Assembly: GCA_963693085.1 (NCBI GenBank)
Contig: OY856411.1
Coordinates: 70,173,001 to 70,237,000, forward strand
Reading direction: 5' to 3'
Source: Alisma plantago-aquatica
Lineage: Eukaryota > Streptophyta > Magnoliopsida > Alismatales > Alismataceae
DNA: 64,000 nucleotides
In this document: positions 12,956 through 25,300 of the stretch, one piece after another
Layout of the letters: each line of letters starts with the position of its first letter
Position numbering within the stretch: position 1 is the first letter of the stretch
Program-made: the position numbers and the translations under genes
Notes under the pieces: generated by a model
The model's input: the letters and a program-made list of their open reading frames with translations, nothing else
Database searches by the model: none
What the model was told of the DNA's origin: nothing

Positions 12956-13089
12956 ATAACCGGTAAACCAAACGCAGCCTTGATGAGCCATCTAATGTAG
13001 AAGAAAGTCAAGCGTACTTCTAACTACAAAGTTTGATTCGATTATTGAAATAAAAACCATCTCTATGTCAAGAAGCCAAAGTTTATCCT
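12956..13089. other. Short spacer before copia A
   Basis: No feature is recognised. The last five bases (13,085-13,089, ATCCT) are the left target-site duplication of copia A. Confidence 0.6.
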
Positions 13090-13245
13090 TGTGACAGAGT
13101 CAGTGTTTTCAGAAAGCTCAGGGTTGCACAATGTTTGCACCCTCATATATATAATACTGAGAGAATTACAGAGAGGTCCATATATAAAGGAAAAATAACT
13201 AAACAAATAACGGGCTATGTAACACAGGAAATATATAATGTAACA
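13090..13245 (-). repeat. 3' LTR of copia A
   Basis: The 156-bp LTR matches 18,171-18,326 and both LTRs of copia B. It is adjacent to the polypurine tract at 13,246-13,256. Confidence 0.95.
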
Positions 13246-13256
13246 TTCCCCCTCAA
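13246..13256 (-). other. Polypurine tract of copia A
   Basis: On the minus strand it reads TTGAGGGGGAA directly before the 3' LTR, the usual plus-strand primer of plant copia elements. It overlaps the terminal stop codon of pol. Confidence 0.85.
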
Positions 13257-16200
13257 GTTGGAGCATAGATGTCAATCATGCCCAACTTGTCCAACAGCGT
13301 GCATAACTGTTTCTTCACCAAGAGCTTGGTGAAGATATCAACAACTTGATCTTCAGATCTGGTGAATGGAGTGCATATCTTGCCAGCAAGAATAGATTCT
13401 CTGATGAAGTGGCAGTCAACTTCAATGTGTTTGGTGCACTCATGATAGACAGGATTATTTGCAATGAAGATGGCAGCTCTGTTATCACAATGCATAGGAA
13501 TGGCCGACGAAGACTCAATCCCAAATTCTTTCAGAAGAGAACGCACCCACATCAACTCACAAGCAGTATGGGCCATGGCCCTGTACTCAGCTTCAGCACT
13601 AGATCTGGCCACAACATTCTGTTTCTTGCTTCTCCAGGTGACAAGATTGCCCCCTACAAAGGTACAGTAACCAGAAGTAGATTTTCTATCAACTTTTTTG
13701 CCTGCATAATTAGAATCAGAATACCCTTCAAGAACACAGTGCCCATTATTTTTATAATGAAGTCCCTTGCCAGGTGACTTTTTTAAGTATCTCAAAACTT
13801 GACATGCAGCATCCCAGTGACACTGTTTGGGTTTGTCGAGGTACCTGCTAAGAAGACCTACTGCAGTAGCAATATCAAGATGAGTAACAGTCAAATAGAT
13901 CAATTTACTAATCAACCTCCTGAATTTTTTATGATCGGAAAACACAACAGAGGATTCAACATCCCAATTGACATTGTGATCAAGAGGAGTATCCGCAGGT
14001 CTTGCTCCAAACATACCAGTCTCCTGTAGAATATCAAGAGCATACTTTCTCTATGAAAGCACCAAGGCATTAGAGTTTCTAGAAACCTCTATGCCAAGAA
14101 AGTACCGAAGTCTACCTAAATCTTTGGTAGCAAAGTGCTTGCCCAGATGATCTTTGGTAGCCTGAATACCAAGAGAGTCGATGCCAGAACTAATAATGTC
14201 ATCAACATATACAATCAAAACAGTAATACCTGCTGAAGTCTTTTTTGTGAACACAGAATGGTCAATCTGTGACCTCAAAAAGCTAAAAGCAATCATGATC
14301 CTGCTCAACTTATCAAACCAGGCACGAGGACTCTGTTTGAGCCCATAGATAGACTTCTTAAGTCTGCAGACTTTGTGAGACTCCCCCTGAGCAACAAACC
14401 CAGGAGGTTGCTCCATATACACCTCTTCCTATAAGTCACCATACAGAGAAGCATTTTTCACATCAAGCTGCAGGAGAGGCCAGTTCAGATTCACAGCAAC
14501 AGAGAGAAGAATCCTGACAGAGTTAAGGCGAGTAACAGGAGAAAAAGTCTCAAAGTAATCAATGCCATATGTCTGAGTATAGCCCTTTGCAACTAATCGT
14601 GCCTTCAACCTTTCAACCGTACCACCAGGTTGATATTTTACAGCATATACCCACCTGCAGCCTACCGGCTTACACTGAGGAGGTGGATCCACCAGCTCCC
14701 AAGTGTCTCTGTCAGTAAGAGCAGCCATCTCTTCATTCATAGCAGATGTCCAAGCAGTACTTTTCAATGCATCCTGAATATTCTTAGGTACAACCACAGC
14801 AGATAAAGCCAATAAAAAATTGCTAGAATTAGTATGCAGATGAGCAGTAGACACACACTGAGAAATTCTATGAGAAGTGCAAGAACGAGTACCCTTTCTG
14901 AGTGCAATAGGTATGTCAAGATCAGAGTGTACCTCAGGTGCAGCAGAACCTTCTGGAGTAGAAGATTGGTTGTCTTGGGGGGGTACACGTGTAGAAGGTG
15001 CTTTATTCCCGCGTTGATAAACAATAAGAGGAGGATCTTGTTTTTCAGTAGTCGCAGTATCAGTACTGTCAGGCATACAGTCAGAAATAATAGGTAAAGG
15101 AGGAGCCAGAATATCCATCTACAAACTATCTTCTGCTGAAGAATAATACGGTGTATCTTCAAAAAAGACAACATCACTACTAGTAAACCATTTCCTAGTG
15201 CTGGGATTATAACATCTGTAACCATTCTGAGTTCGAGAATATCCCAGAAAAATGCATTTAGCAGCCCGAGGAGACAACTTATCAGAAGTGGGTCCAAGCA
15301 ATCTGACAAAACAAGTACACCCAAAAATTCTCAGAGGCACAATAAACAAAGAAGTGTCAGGTTTCAAAACCTGTATGGGAATCTTATTTCCAATAACATA
15401 TGATGGCATCCTATTAATCAGAAAACACGCAGTTAAGATAGCCTCAGGCCAATAGGAGCGGGGCACATGAGAATGCATCATTATCGTCCTGGTAACTTCT
15501 AATAAGTGTCTATTTTTCCGCTAAGCGACACCATTTTGTTGTGGGGTATAGGCACATGAAGTCTGGTGAATAGTACCCACAAATTTACAGAAAACAGCCA
15601 CATCTTGCTTAACAAACTCTAAAGCATTATCACTGTGGAAAACTTTAATAGGCAAGCCAAACTGCGTTTTTATTTCACCAAAGAAGTATTTGATAGTAGA
15701 CAGCACTTCGGACCTACTTTTTAAAAGAAACAACCAAGTAGTCCTAGAAAAATCATCAATAAAAAGAATGAAATACTTGTAACCAGACAAACTTGGTACA
15801 TGGCATGGACCCCATACATCAGAGTGGACTAAATCAAAAAAGTTTTTACTGCTCACAGTACTACGTCTAGGATAAACAGTACAAGTTAGTTTTCCTAGCT
15901 GACAAGATTCACACTGAAAATGTCAACTGCCAATATCAGAAACTAAACTAAGCAGCTTCTCTGACGAGGGATGGCCCAGCCTGTAGTGCCACTGTAGAGC
16001 AGAAATAGAAGCCGATAATGCAGATATCATAGCAGCTTTCTCTGATCGAGGTAACTGGTCCAAGTAATAGAGTCCATCAGCACCTTCATACCCCCCACCA
16101 ATCTTCGTCCTCGTGCAAAGGTCCTGAAAAATGCATGAACCAGGAACAAAAGTCAGGCTACAGTGTAAACTTCATAAAATTTTGCTGACAGATAATAAGT

Positions 16201-17519
16201 TCAAAGGAAATCGAGGCACATATAAGGCATATTTGAGACCAAAGTGAGAAACAATATCACCGACTCCAAGGACCGAGGACTTGGAGCCATCAGCAAGCAT
16301 AACAGAAGAATGACGGACAGGTGCAGATCTATGTTTAAACAAAGATCTATTTCCAGATATATGTGCAGATGCACCAGAATCTATCACCCATTTGGTATTA
16401 CCAGAAGTAGAAGGTGAGGAGGAACTCAGGAAGGCAGTATCATAACCAGAAAAAGCAGCATGTGCTCCACTAGTAGACGCAACAGGAGAAGACCCAACAT
16501 GCTCAAGAAGAAGGCATTCCACCTCAGCACGAATGTAGTCTGCGGTAGCCCCCGCAGGCTCTGGAGCAGGTGTCTGAGTACCACCCTCAGACGCAGTAGA
16601 GGAGGAATCTGAGTACCACCCTCTTACCATACTTTTCCCAGCATTTTTCTTTAATATGGTTAGACCGGCCACAGAAAGTACACACGCGTTGTCCTTGCTA
16701 AGGACGCGCAACAGCAGAAGGTGGTGCAGCAGGAGGAGCTCCACGTCCAGCACCAGGTCCACGTCCCCGGCCTGCACCTAGGGGAAGACGGTCATCACTG
16801 GAGCGGCCATGACCACGACCACGACCACGCCCGGCCCAAGCAGCCAAAGTAGTAGAGTCTCCAGTCTCAGTAGGCGGAGACAGTGTCGATGACGGAAGGT
16901 GCTGGACATGCTGGTAGGCAGTCTGCAAGGTAGGAAGTGGATCACTCACCAAGATTTGATCTACCACACCAGTATAGAACTCAGGTAAACCACTCAGAAA
17001 CTATATCAGCTGAAGTTCCGCCCACTGTTTTTGCATGGTCGCTAAATCAGTAGACAGCGGGTGATAAGTCTCCAACTTACCCCACATGCCAGTGAAGGTG
17101 GAGAAGTAGTTTGAGATGTCAGATCCCGTGAATTGGAGTCGCCCCAGTTGCTTGGTTATGTTGAAGACCTTCTTCAGATCCTGACTGTGAGAGTAGGTAC
17201 CAGCGAGCTGATCCCACATCTGCTTCGCCGTAGGCAGCCGAAGTAAAGTGACACTGATCTTCTCAATGGCGCTGTTGAGAATCCATGTCATCACAGTCGA
17301 GTTGTCACAGACCCAATCATCAAAAGCTTTGACGTCCTTGTCATCTGTGTGCTCTGCAGGTTGAGGCAGACCAGTGCGAATCAGGTGAGAGTATTTCCCT
17401 TGTGATTTTGCATATATCACAAAGGAGCACACCCAAAGCTGGTAATTGCGCCCGTCAAGTTTAACAGTGGTAACTTGACGGCGCGAGTCTCTCCAGACGT
17501 CATCTCCAGAAGACGCCAT
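13253..17519 (-). pseudogene. Copia A gag-pol, several nonsense mutations
   Basis: The frame starts at MASSGDDVW (17,519). Gag carries a CX2CX4HX4C zinc knuckle near 16,680. The protease motif is IDSGASAHISG, the integrase has HSDVWGP and HSDNALEF, the reverse transcriptase has YVDDII, and RNase H has GYSDSNYAGKK and SSAEAEYRAMA. Comparison with copia B shows at least five single-base CAG to TAG stops: 17,001-17,003, 16,698-16,700, 15,119-15,121, 14,429-14,431 and 14,051-14,053. Another stop at 15,521 breaks the third acidic integrase residue, and a TGA at 16,172-16,174 is shared with B. The enzyme order is intact but no full polyprotein can be made. Confidence 0.9.
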
Positions 17520-18158
17520 GAGGGCAGGCAGGAAAATAGGCACAGGCAAGTAGGCACAGTCAGGTGACGGACTATGCCGTCAGGCAGGCAGAAGCAGGCA
17601 CAAGCAAATCACCGCGGACCTCTCACATACAAACTACGCCTAAGCGTAGCAGGAAACCCAGAGGCCGAAGCCTATGCGGGCAAACAGGCACAGACGAACA
17701 CGAACCGAAGGTTGTCCTTTAGATGAACAACGCGCTGATCTCCCCCTGAAGATGGAACTAGTCCAGATCTACAAGCGGCTCAGTGGTCCCATAGAAGACG
17801 GCCACCAAGCAACGCACCTGCTGTGCGAACAATGACCAAAGGTTGCTCAAGCACTAGCGGTGCACCAAGCCAGGAGGCTAGACGGAACCACAAGTGGCAA
17901 GCAACCGGCTGGAAGCCCCTACGTGGGCGGCGGCCCCTGCTGCCCCGGGCGGCCTGACCGGCGGTGGCCCCTGCTGCCCCGGCGGCGCTATCTGGCGGCG
18001 GCGGCTAGCAGAGCAGCCGACGGCTGCTGTTGTGCCGCACGCACGGGCGCGGGCCGGCGGGAGAGAAGGAGGGAGCCGGCGGCGGGGGGCGGCGGTGGAG
18101 GGGAAGGAGAGAGAGAGAAAGGGAAGGGATGGAGGCAAAGGCGGCTAGGTTTCGACCT
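17520..18158 (-). other. Untranslated leader of copia A
   Basis: This is the region between primer site and gag start. It is markedly GC-rich at 17,930-18,130, giving long spurious Gly/Ala/Arg/Pro frames on both strands. The same leader, about 90% alike by eye, is in copia B at 47,043-47,663. Confidence 0.75.
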
Positions 18159-18170
18159 GCTCTGATACCA
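18159..18170 (-). other. Primer-binding site of copia A
   Basis: On the minus strand it reads TGGTATCAGAGC directly after the 5' LTR, complementary to the 3' end of initiator tRNA-Met. Confidence 0.9.
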
Positions 18171-18326
18171 TGTGACAGAGTCAGTGTTTTCAGAAAGCTC
18201 AGGGTTGCACAATGTGTGCACCCTCATATATATAATACTGAGAGAATTACAGAGAGGTCCATATATAAAGGAAAAATAACAAAACAAATAATATCCTATG
18301 TAACACAGGAAATATATAATGTAACA
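18171..18326 (-). repeat. 5' LTR of copia A
   Basis: The 156-bp LTR is followed by the right target duplication ATCCT. It carries a four-base cluster (TATC in place of the CAGG/CGGG seen in related LTRs) at 18,288-18,291. Confidence 0.95.
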
Positions 18327-18331
18327 ATCCT

Positions 18332-18524
18332 AAAAGAGAAAAACCAAACGTATAGGCAAGTTTTTATGCCGAGAGCGTAGATATTAGACTTACTGGATAC
18401 AGTATCTACCACAAGCAACAGAAAATCCCTGTATAATACAAAGAAAAATGAGATGCGAGAGAGGATGAAATTCAGTGGTACACATAAATGTTTAAACAAG
18501 ACTAGCAGATTCTTTTTACCACCT
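18332..18524. other. Short gene-free spacer
   Basis: Nothing recognisable is present; this is the original target of copia A. Confidence 0.5.
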
Positions 18525-18745
18525 TGATGTTTGACTTAGTCAAAATAAGGGTGGCGGAATATATATTGTTTACCTTTTTTTTAAAAAAAACATACACTAT
18601 TTACGATTGAGCTGCTATAAATAGTTGAAACCTGATTATGACTTTCGAGTGGGCATCCTTACATAGAAATTTTGGGGTGAGAACATATGTAAATTTGACA
18701 AGTGTTATTTTTGTATAATCATAGGATCATTCATTCATCCCACTC
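18525..18745 (+). repeat. Diverged interspersed repeat, partial copy 2
   Basis: It aligns with 63,045-63,230. Shared blocks are TTGA(C/T)TTAGTCAAAA, AAGGGTGG, GTTGAAA(C/T)CTGAT and GTGGGCATCCTTACATAGA. No coding capacity is seen. Confidence 0.7.
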
Positions 18746-19214
18746 CTCCGCAGTAGGCAAACCAAATGAAGAGAGGTTACATACTCACCAAAACTTGGAT
18801 CAGATTCGGGTGGGAAACTGTAACTTGAAAAGATTGAGCCCTAATTCGTTAGGGAAATAAGGGGCTCAAAATCTTGTGCAAAAACACTTTTGGATTTAGA
18901 GTTTCCCAGTCGTCCCTAAACTTCATAAAGTGTGTGTGTGGGGGGTACTAGTTTGGATCACATATTCTTACAATTTTGCATGTCAAGTATTCATATATGA
19001 GTGCACATGTAATGGAATAATCATATATCATCAAGAAGCCAATTATAGTTTTTGAGAAATCGGATAGGGTTATATAATCTAATTAAATATACACAAAATG
19101 TATTGAATCCACTGATGGCATCCTTGTCCTTCACCCCATCCCCAAGATAAAATGTTTATGATGGTATTTCTAGAGCAGTCACTGCTAAATGATAAAGTAT
19201 TATGGAAACAATTG
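18746..19214. other. Gene-free sequence
   Basis: No supported feature. A short GTGTGTGTGTGGGGGG run lies near 18,930. Confidence 0.5.
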
Positions 19215-20574
19215 AAGACCTTCATAAGGATAATATATGTCATAGGGTTTGTTTCCTAAAAACACAACACCTCAATACATCACATCATTTAAAAATTATT
19301 CACAAAACATGGTTGAATCTATTGTCTGGCTCAATTATATCACAGGGAACACACATGTAGCCAACCATAACATGGTTGACGATGAGGCTTAGATGAAGAT
19401 TGTGAATAGCTATTCTACCACCCATCCACCATAGATTACTCCTCTCCATCCTAGAACCTCTCCCCACACACACCACCCAACCACCACCGTCTAAACCCAT
19501 TCTAGCCATTGCCCCCTCTCCTCATGTCTCCCCTTCCATGCCAGTAGCTAGTGGGCTGAGCAAATCACTGCTACTGTTGGTGATCTCCCAATCACGAGTA
19601 GTGGGTACAGCCTCACTGGCTGCTGATGGAGGGGAGGCAGGGTAGTATGCAGAACAAAAGGAGGAATGGTCACAGGGGATGGAAGCAATATGGTACAGGG
19701 GACAGAGATGAACAATGCAGAAGCAACATGAAGTGGTAGGAGGGAGGGTGGTGATGTCTGCAGTGGGATGGGGAGGGCAAAGAGTCAACAACAACATATG
19801 GCAGAGGTGTCTCCAACCAGAAACCATCCATCAAGGGAGGCTAGAGTTTAGATTCTCAAACATATCCCACATGGCAGTTTAAACCCATATACTTGGTTAT
19901 TCAGTATTGACATATCAAATAATATATTTGAATGTAAAGGTAACATATGTGTTTTAAATCGAAGGGAAGGGCCACTAGTTGTAATTAGTATTATCCATTG
20001 GCTAGGAAGAAATAATGGCTTCTGATCAGAAAATTTCTAGTTCAGATTGAAGCTTGAATTGGTTTCATGAACAAAAAACTTACTATTAGTTGCCTAACAT
20101 TTTACCATATAGCGTCGATTTTTAAGTAATAACATCTTTAAGCGAGTGAAACTGACAACCAGTTAAAGATATATAAATTGACTAATGGATTGAGCATGGG
20201 GTTTGCTCCCAGTCAACAGATTTTAAATTCTCCATATGAACCAAGTGTCACGCTATAGAAGACAATAGTATGATAATTTAAGTATCTTGGAAGCAAATGA
20301 CTATTTCACAGAGCCACCTTAGCAATTTTGAATTCTTATTTGAAACGCTACAATAAGCCTATTGTTTAGTGGAACAATTTTCTAATAATTGTAGTAAAAG
20401 GAAAAGCATGTTTCCCAACACAAAACGATTTGCATTCAGCAATTTTATGCCCAACAAAATAATTGAAACCAGATGTACTATTGGAGACAACATCAACATT
20501 TTTAATGTCCAAGCAGTCCTTATAATAAAATTGCTAAACAAAACATAGAACAAAATAAAAAGGTAAAATGCTTA
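19215..20574 (-). repeat. Left arm of inverted duplication (intron side)
   Basis: Read on the minus strand this continues the helicase pseudogene past a splice donor (ATGGATAG followed by GTAAGC at about 20,570). It aligns in inverted orientation with 47,988-49,440. Matching blocks include TTCAGTATTGACATAT (near 19,900 and 48,755), TATTGGGAGATCA-like sequence (near 19,590 and 49,045) and the AAACATGGTTG block (near 19,305 and 49,335). It is probably intron or 3' flank of the helicase fragment. The 101-codon minus frame at 19,522-19,827 is not conserved as protein between arms. Confidence 0.75.
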
Positions 20575-21600
20575 CCTATCCATTATTGTCAGGAGCTATT
20601 TCTTGACACTGTGTGTATTCACGTGATTGCACAAAGTTCTTGAAACACCAAGGTGCAGAGAAATTTTGTTATTTCCAAGCATCACGAACTACAGGAAAGG
20701 TCAGATGGTTACCTTCAGGCTGGAAAAAGTTAGTCCTCTTTTGATCTGTTGATGCTAGTTTTTCTATGGATCTATCAAATATGTTTTGGAGTCTTAGTCA
20801 AGGTATATCACTGCATCACAAGTCCACAATGGAGAAATGCAACCATCTATCTGCCTGATTTGGTAGTAAACCTTCTACATTTAGTGCCTCTAGACTGTAA
20901 GCAGACTTTATTATCAGCTTGAGGTGAAGCTTTCGACTCACGAGATTTTAGAATGATGATATGACATCAATGTGCTAACATTGAAATATAATGTCATATG
21001 ATTTGTATTAGCCTCATTATGTTATGATAGCATCCAACTAATATTAATCATTGTCAATAAATCCAAGCATCATCATCCTCATAGTATGAGTCTAAATTGA
21101 ACAATCTGAGAGGAAATCTAGCTGAAACATGTATTCAAACAATTAGGAGGGTCTTAAATCAAAATATCCCTCGCCAGATTTGTAGAACAATAAGTATGGC
21201 CGCATCCAGATAGTCACTTTCTAGTTGCTTTGTGTAGTGTATTTCAAAAGGAAACTTCCGTCCAGGAATAGTAAAGACAATGCAATCAAAGAAATTACAA
21301 GAAAATTTCTCTGCATCCAGTGTAGCAGAACTATCAACCTGAGGTTAGGTATTTGACTCACCAGTTGTTAAGCAAATCAAAGAGCACGTATGTGTGAATT
21401 GTCCTTTCATGTGCCTCATCAAGCATGATAACAGAGTACTGAGAAAGGGTGTTGTCCACCAAAATTTCCCTAAGAAGCATACCATCAGTCATATACTTAA
21501 TTATCGTGTTAGGTCCAGTGCAAAATATCAAAACAGATAGCATACCCAACTTCCTCTTCCAAGTGACATCCAAATCCTCTTAGAGATGTCTGTAACCCTG
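20575..21600 (-). pseudogene. DEAH-box RNA helicase (Prp22/DHX8-like) pseudogene, copy 1
   Basis: The minus strand encodes two separated pieces of a spliceosomal DEAH-box helicase. The first (about 21,600-21,190) has [25 protein letters not shown], the Walker B motif MLDEAHERT, motif III SATLDAEKF in another frame, then FTIPGRKFPFEI and ESDYLDAA. The second (about 20,940-20,575) has EALNVEGLL, DQKRTNFFQPEG and NFSAPWCFKNF, typical of the region after the helicase core in Prp22-type proteins. It ends at a GTAAGC splice donor. Motifs IV-VI between them are missing and replaced by the 230-bp repeat. Frameshifts and stops make it dead. A retained splice donor argues for a genomic rather than an mRNA-derived copy. 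Confidence 0.88.
20955..21185 (+). repeat. 230-bp repeat, copy 2
   Basis: It sits between the two helicase pieces and matches 9,195-9,425 and, inverted, 42,085-42,345. Confidence 0.7.
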
Positions 21601-21639
21601 ATTCATTTAAAATGGAATATGTTGATAATGAGATGAAAC

Positions 21640-21800
21640 TATAGATATACTATGTTATTTACTTGTGCTGCTTTGTTATTCTTGTAATATTAGTCCCATA
21701 TTGCTCACTTGTACTTATGTCTCTACTCTCAGTTGCTATATTAGAGACTACCATGTAACCTGTTTTACTCACTGAATAAACAATTCCCTTTCTCTTTAGA
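21640..21800 (+). repeat. 5' LTR of copia C
   Basis: The 161-bp LTR matches 39,519-39,674 and the inverted fragment at 49,529-49,660. Confidence 0.85.
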
Positions 21801-21812
21801 TGGTATCAAGAG
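21801..21812 (+). other. Primer-binding site of copia C
   Basis: It reads TGGTATCAAGAG, a one-base variant of the tRNA-Met complement. The same variant is in the fragment at 49,517-49,528, so it is a family trait. Confidence 0.8.
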
Positions 21813-22362
21813 CAGGTTCCTTTTTTCCCCCCACCCACCCATCCAAAATGACGTGAGACGCCCCCCCTCCCGCCACCGCCGCCGCCAGCCCCTGCCCTCC
21901 CCCCTCCCGCCGCTGCCCCTGACCCCCCACCCGCCGGCGCCACCCCCCCCCCCTTCTCCCCTTCCTGCCGCCAACCCCCCTCCCTCCTCCTCTTCCCAGC
22001 CGCCGCCACCCCTCCCCTCCCTCCTCTTCCCCGCAGCCACCCTCCTGTCCCTCCTCCTTCCCTTTTCTGCTATGGTAGCTACTGCTCTCTTCTACTCCTC
22101 TCTCTGTATGTCCGGGTAAACTACAACTCCATATCCGGACAGCCATTGGCCATCTATGTTGAGAGTATCTCATCTCATCGTCTTCTCTGCCTGCGCCTCA
22201 TGAAGGAACATTAGTATTCCTCATGACGGTGTAGGTTTCTCTATATGCATACTCTGCTCTATACGGGTTCTCTGATCTGACTTGTCAGATCTCTGCTGCT
22301 GCTATATGCCCCGTCGTGGGTCTCTGATCTATTCTACTGCTGCGCCAACAACTGCCTCTGCT
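21813..22362 (+). other. C-rich untranslated leader of copia C
   Basis: The leader lies between primer site and gag start. 21,830-22,060 is strongly C-rich, which creates long Gly/Arg frames on the minus strand and Pro frames on the plus strand that are not genes. Confidence 0.75.
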
Positions 22363-25300
22363 ATGGCTTTATCTGAGCCTCCCCGCTCTCTATGTATTAC
22401 CACGGTGAAGCTTGACAGTGGCTCCAACTATCATCTATGGTCGGCGTCCTTCATTCTGTATGTCAAAGAACAAGGTCGGTGTCACCATCTTACTGTTGAG
22501 CCTCCTGCTGTTCCTACTACTGATGCTGATGAAAAAACTATGCACAATGGTCCAAGGACGATTCTGGAGTTATGTCGTGGCTCCTCAACAACACGGAACC
22601 ACATATTAGCCAATCTCTGCTCTGCCTTCATGATGCTAAGGCAATGTGGGATCAACTCTCCCATGTCTACTCTCATCAGGAGAATCCAAAATGAGTTTTT
22701 GAAATTTTCAAAAATGTGGCCAAGAAGGAGTTCTCTCCTGACACTTCTATCGAGGATTTCTACAATTAGTGCTCAGCTCTGTGGAATGAGTTCGAACTCT
22801 ACCACCCCTTGACGGCCGACATCAAAGTAGCCCAGAAACAGCGCAACGAACTTCAACTCGTTCAGTTTTTGGCTGCCCTTCCTGCATCCTTCTCTGGTGT
22901 GGTCGACCAGATTCTATTGAGTGATCCGCTGCCTACCCTCAAAGATGTCCTCAAAAGAGTCCAACAACTACCATCCATGACTCCTACTCCTACCATTGAG
23001 CATCCGACTCTCATTGCTCGCTCTGCTGATTCTGGTCGTGGCCGCGATCGCGGCCGTGGACGTGGAGGTCGACCTCCTCCCTCAGGTGGTCGTGGCTCAT
23101 CTACTCCTGGACGTGGTGCACCTCACGACCCTCGCTACTGCAACTGGTGTGGCCGGAACAACCATACTGAAGATCGTTGTTGGATTAAGCATGGCAAGCC
23201 CGTTTGGGCTAACCAGGCTTCTACGGACTCTACTGCTGACACTACCTCTGACACACCTGCTGCTCCGACAAACGCAGACTAGCTTCGTACTGAATTTGAG
23301 AAGTTGTTCCAGGAATGTATCACCCAGCTACCCTCCTCTATCTACAACGGGATCCTCTTCTATGCTTGCATCTCGAACTACTGGTAACAATAAATGGTGT
23401 ATAGATTCGAGTGCATCTACTCATATGGCCGGTGACATCCGCCTATTTTCTGCTCTCAATAAATCCTCTACTATCTCTTCTGTTACTATTGCAAATGGCT
23501 CCAAAACTACAGTTCATGGCATTGGCATAGTCCCTCTTTCACCAAAGCTACAACTAAACTCTATTTTATATATCCCACAGTTTCCTGTTAATCTTTTATC
23601 TATTAGTGAGATGATAAAACAGCTCAAGTGCTCTATTAAATTTAATCCTTCTGGTTGTGTTTTGAAGGATCTCTACACAAAGACGAGGATTGGTTCGGGC
23701 CATGAAGGACCAGACGGGATGTATTATCTGGATGGACCTCCTGTTGCATCTACTCTGCTGTCTACTTCAGTAACTGGACTACAGTGGCATTTTAGATTGG
23801 GACACCCATCAGCTACCAAATTAAAACATTTATTTCCTTCTTTATCTGAGAACAGTTTTACTTGTGAAACTTGTGTGTTAGGCAAACAAACTCATTCTGT
23901 TTTTCCTGCTAAGAAGGTTATTGCTTCTAAAGAAATTTTTGATATAGTTCATGCTGATATTTGGGGACCTTGTTCTGTATCGAGTCACTAGGGTGTGAAA
24001 TATTTTATGACTTTCATTGATGATTACTCTCGCACCACATGGCTATTTTTGCTCAAGGGTCGGGACACTGTGCTGGACACTATTTGTACTTTTTGTTGCT
24101 AAAATTCACACCCAGTTTAACAGGCCTATTAAAATTTTTCGTACTGATAATGCACTTGAGTTCATGCAAAAATTTGTTACCTCCTTCTGTGCCACTCGTG
24201 GGACCATACATCAGACCACTTGTCCTTACAACCCTCAACAATATGGCGTCGCTGAGAGAAAAAACTGCCATTTACTAGAGGTTGCTCGCACTCTTCTCAT
24301 ACATTACAAAGTACCCCATCATTTCTAGCCTGTGGCTATCTCTACGGCTTTTTATCTTATAAATCGCATGCCTTCATCTGTTTTGCAAAATTAGGTTCCT
24401 TACGCTATTTTCTTTCCTGATAGACCTTTATTCTCTCTTCCTCCTCGCATTTTTGGGAGCACTTGCAATGTGAAAAATCTTCGCCCTGGCCTCACAAAAC
24501 TTGATGCGCGCTCGACCAAGTGTGTTTTCCTGGGGTATTCCCGTACCCAAAAAGGCTACCGCTGCTTTGATCTGGTTCAAAAACAGTGGTTTGTTAGTGT
24601 GGATGTGACTTTCTTTGAGCATATGCCTTACTACTTTACTGATGGAGCAAAACTGTCTACTGATATTATGGCCAACACACCTTTACCAGATTTTGTTGAG
24701 GTTTCACCTTCTCCTGATATGCCTACGGAACGCCCATTGCAAGTCTACAAGCGCAAGTCAATGAGAAATACTACTCCTGATGCGGGCGGTCAAACCATCT
24801 CCTTCGTCTGCGGTTGATCCACCACCCAATGAGGTATTTTCTGACCTGGACCTTCCTATCAGTTTACGGAAAGGTGTTCGTTCATGTACTCAACATCCTA
24901 TCAGTAATTTCAGTTCCTCTGACAATCTATGTGATGGTTTTGCTTGCTTCACTTCTGTTTTTTGTACTGTGACTATCCCTAAATCAGCAAAAGAGGCTCT
25001 TCGTATTCCTGCCTGGAAACATGCTATGGAGCAAGAAATGCATGCGCTCTGCGATTGTCAGACATGGGATCTAGTCGATCGTCCCTCTTCTTGCCCTACC
25101 ATGGGCTGTCGTTGGATGTTTACTATTAAATATCAACTGCATGGCACTATTGAGCGCCTGAAAGCCAGATTAGTTGCAAAAGGTTACACACAGACATATG
25201 GTGTTGACTACTTTGAGACTTTTCTCTAGTTGCACGCTTAAATTCTGTTCGCATTTTGATATCTATTGTTGTGAATAAAGACTGACCTTTGTTTCAACTC

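Larger units (their letters stand above)
13090..18326 (-). mobile_element. Ty1/copia retrotransposon A, minus strand, full length but dead
   Basis: A complete 5,237-bp copia element is bounded by two 156-bp LTRs (TGTTAC...TGTCACA on its own strand) and a perfect 5-bp duplication ATCCT at 13,085-13,089 and 18,327-18,331. Next to the 5' LTR is an exact TGGTATCAGAGC primer site, and next to the 3' LTR a TTGAGGGGGAA polypurine tract. Domain order is gag, protease, integrase, reverse transcriptase, RNase H, which defines Ty1/copia. The size and very short LTRs resemble the Ale/Retrofit group (inference). It is the same family as element B at 42,596-47,831. Its LTRs differ from each other at about six positions, four of them clustered. 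Confidence 0.95.

Noticed and set aside
13346..13777. 143-codon plus-strand frame
   Set aside because: Antisense shadow of the copia A RNase H.
17860..18380. Gly/Ala/Arg-rich frames on both strands
   Set aside because: This is the GC-rich leader of copia A. The same artefact appears in the copia B leader at 47,276-47,670.
19215..21600. Helitron carrying the helicase fragment
   Set aside because: I found no convincing TC...CTRR termini with a 3' hairpin or A/T target at the arm ends, so the capture mechanism is left open.
21765..22173. Gly-rich minus-strand frames up to 125 codons
   Set aside because: Antisense of the C-rich copia C leader; simple composition, no start context or homology.
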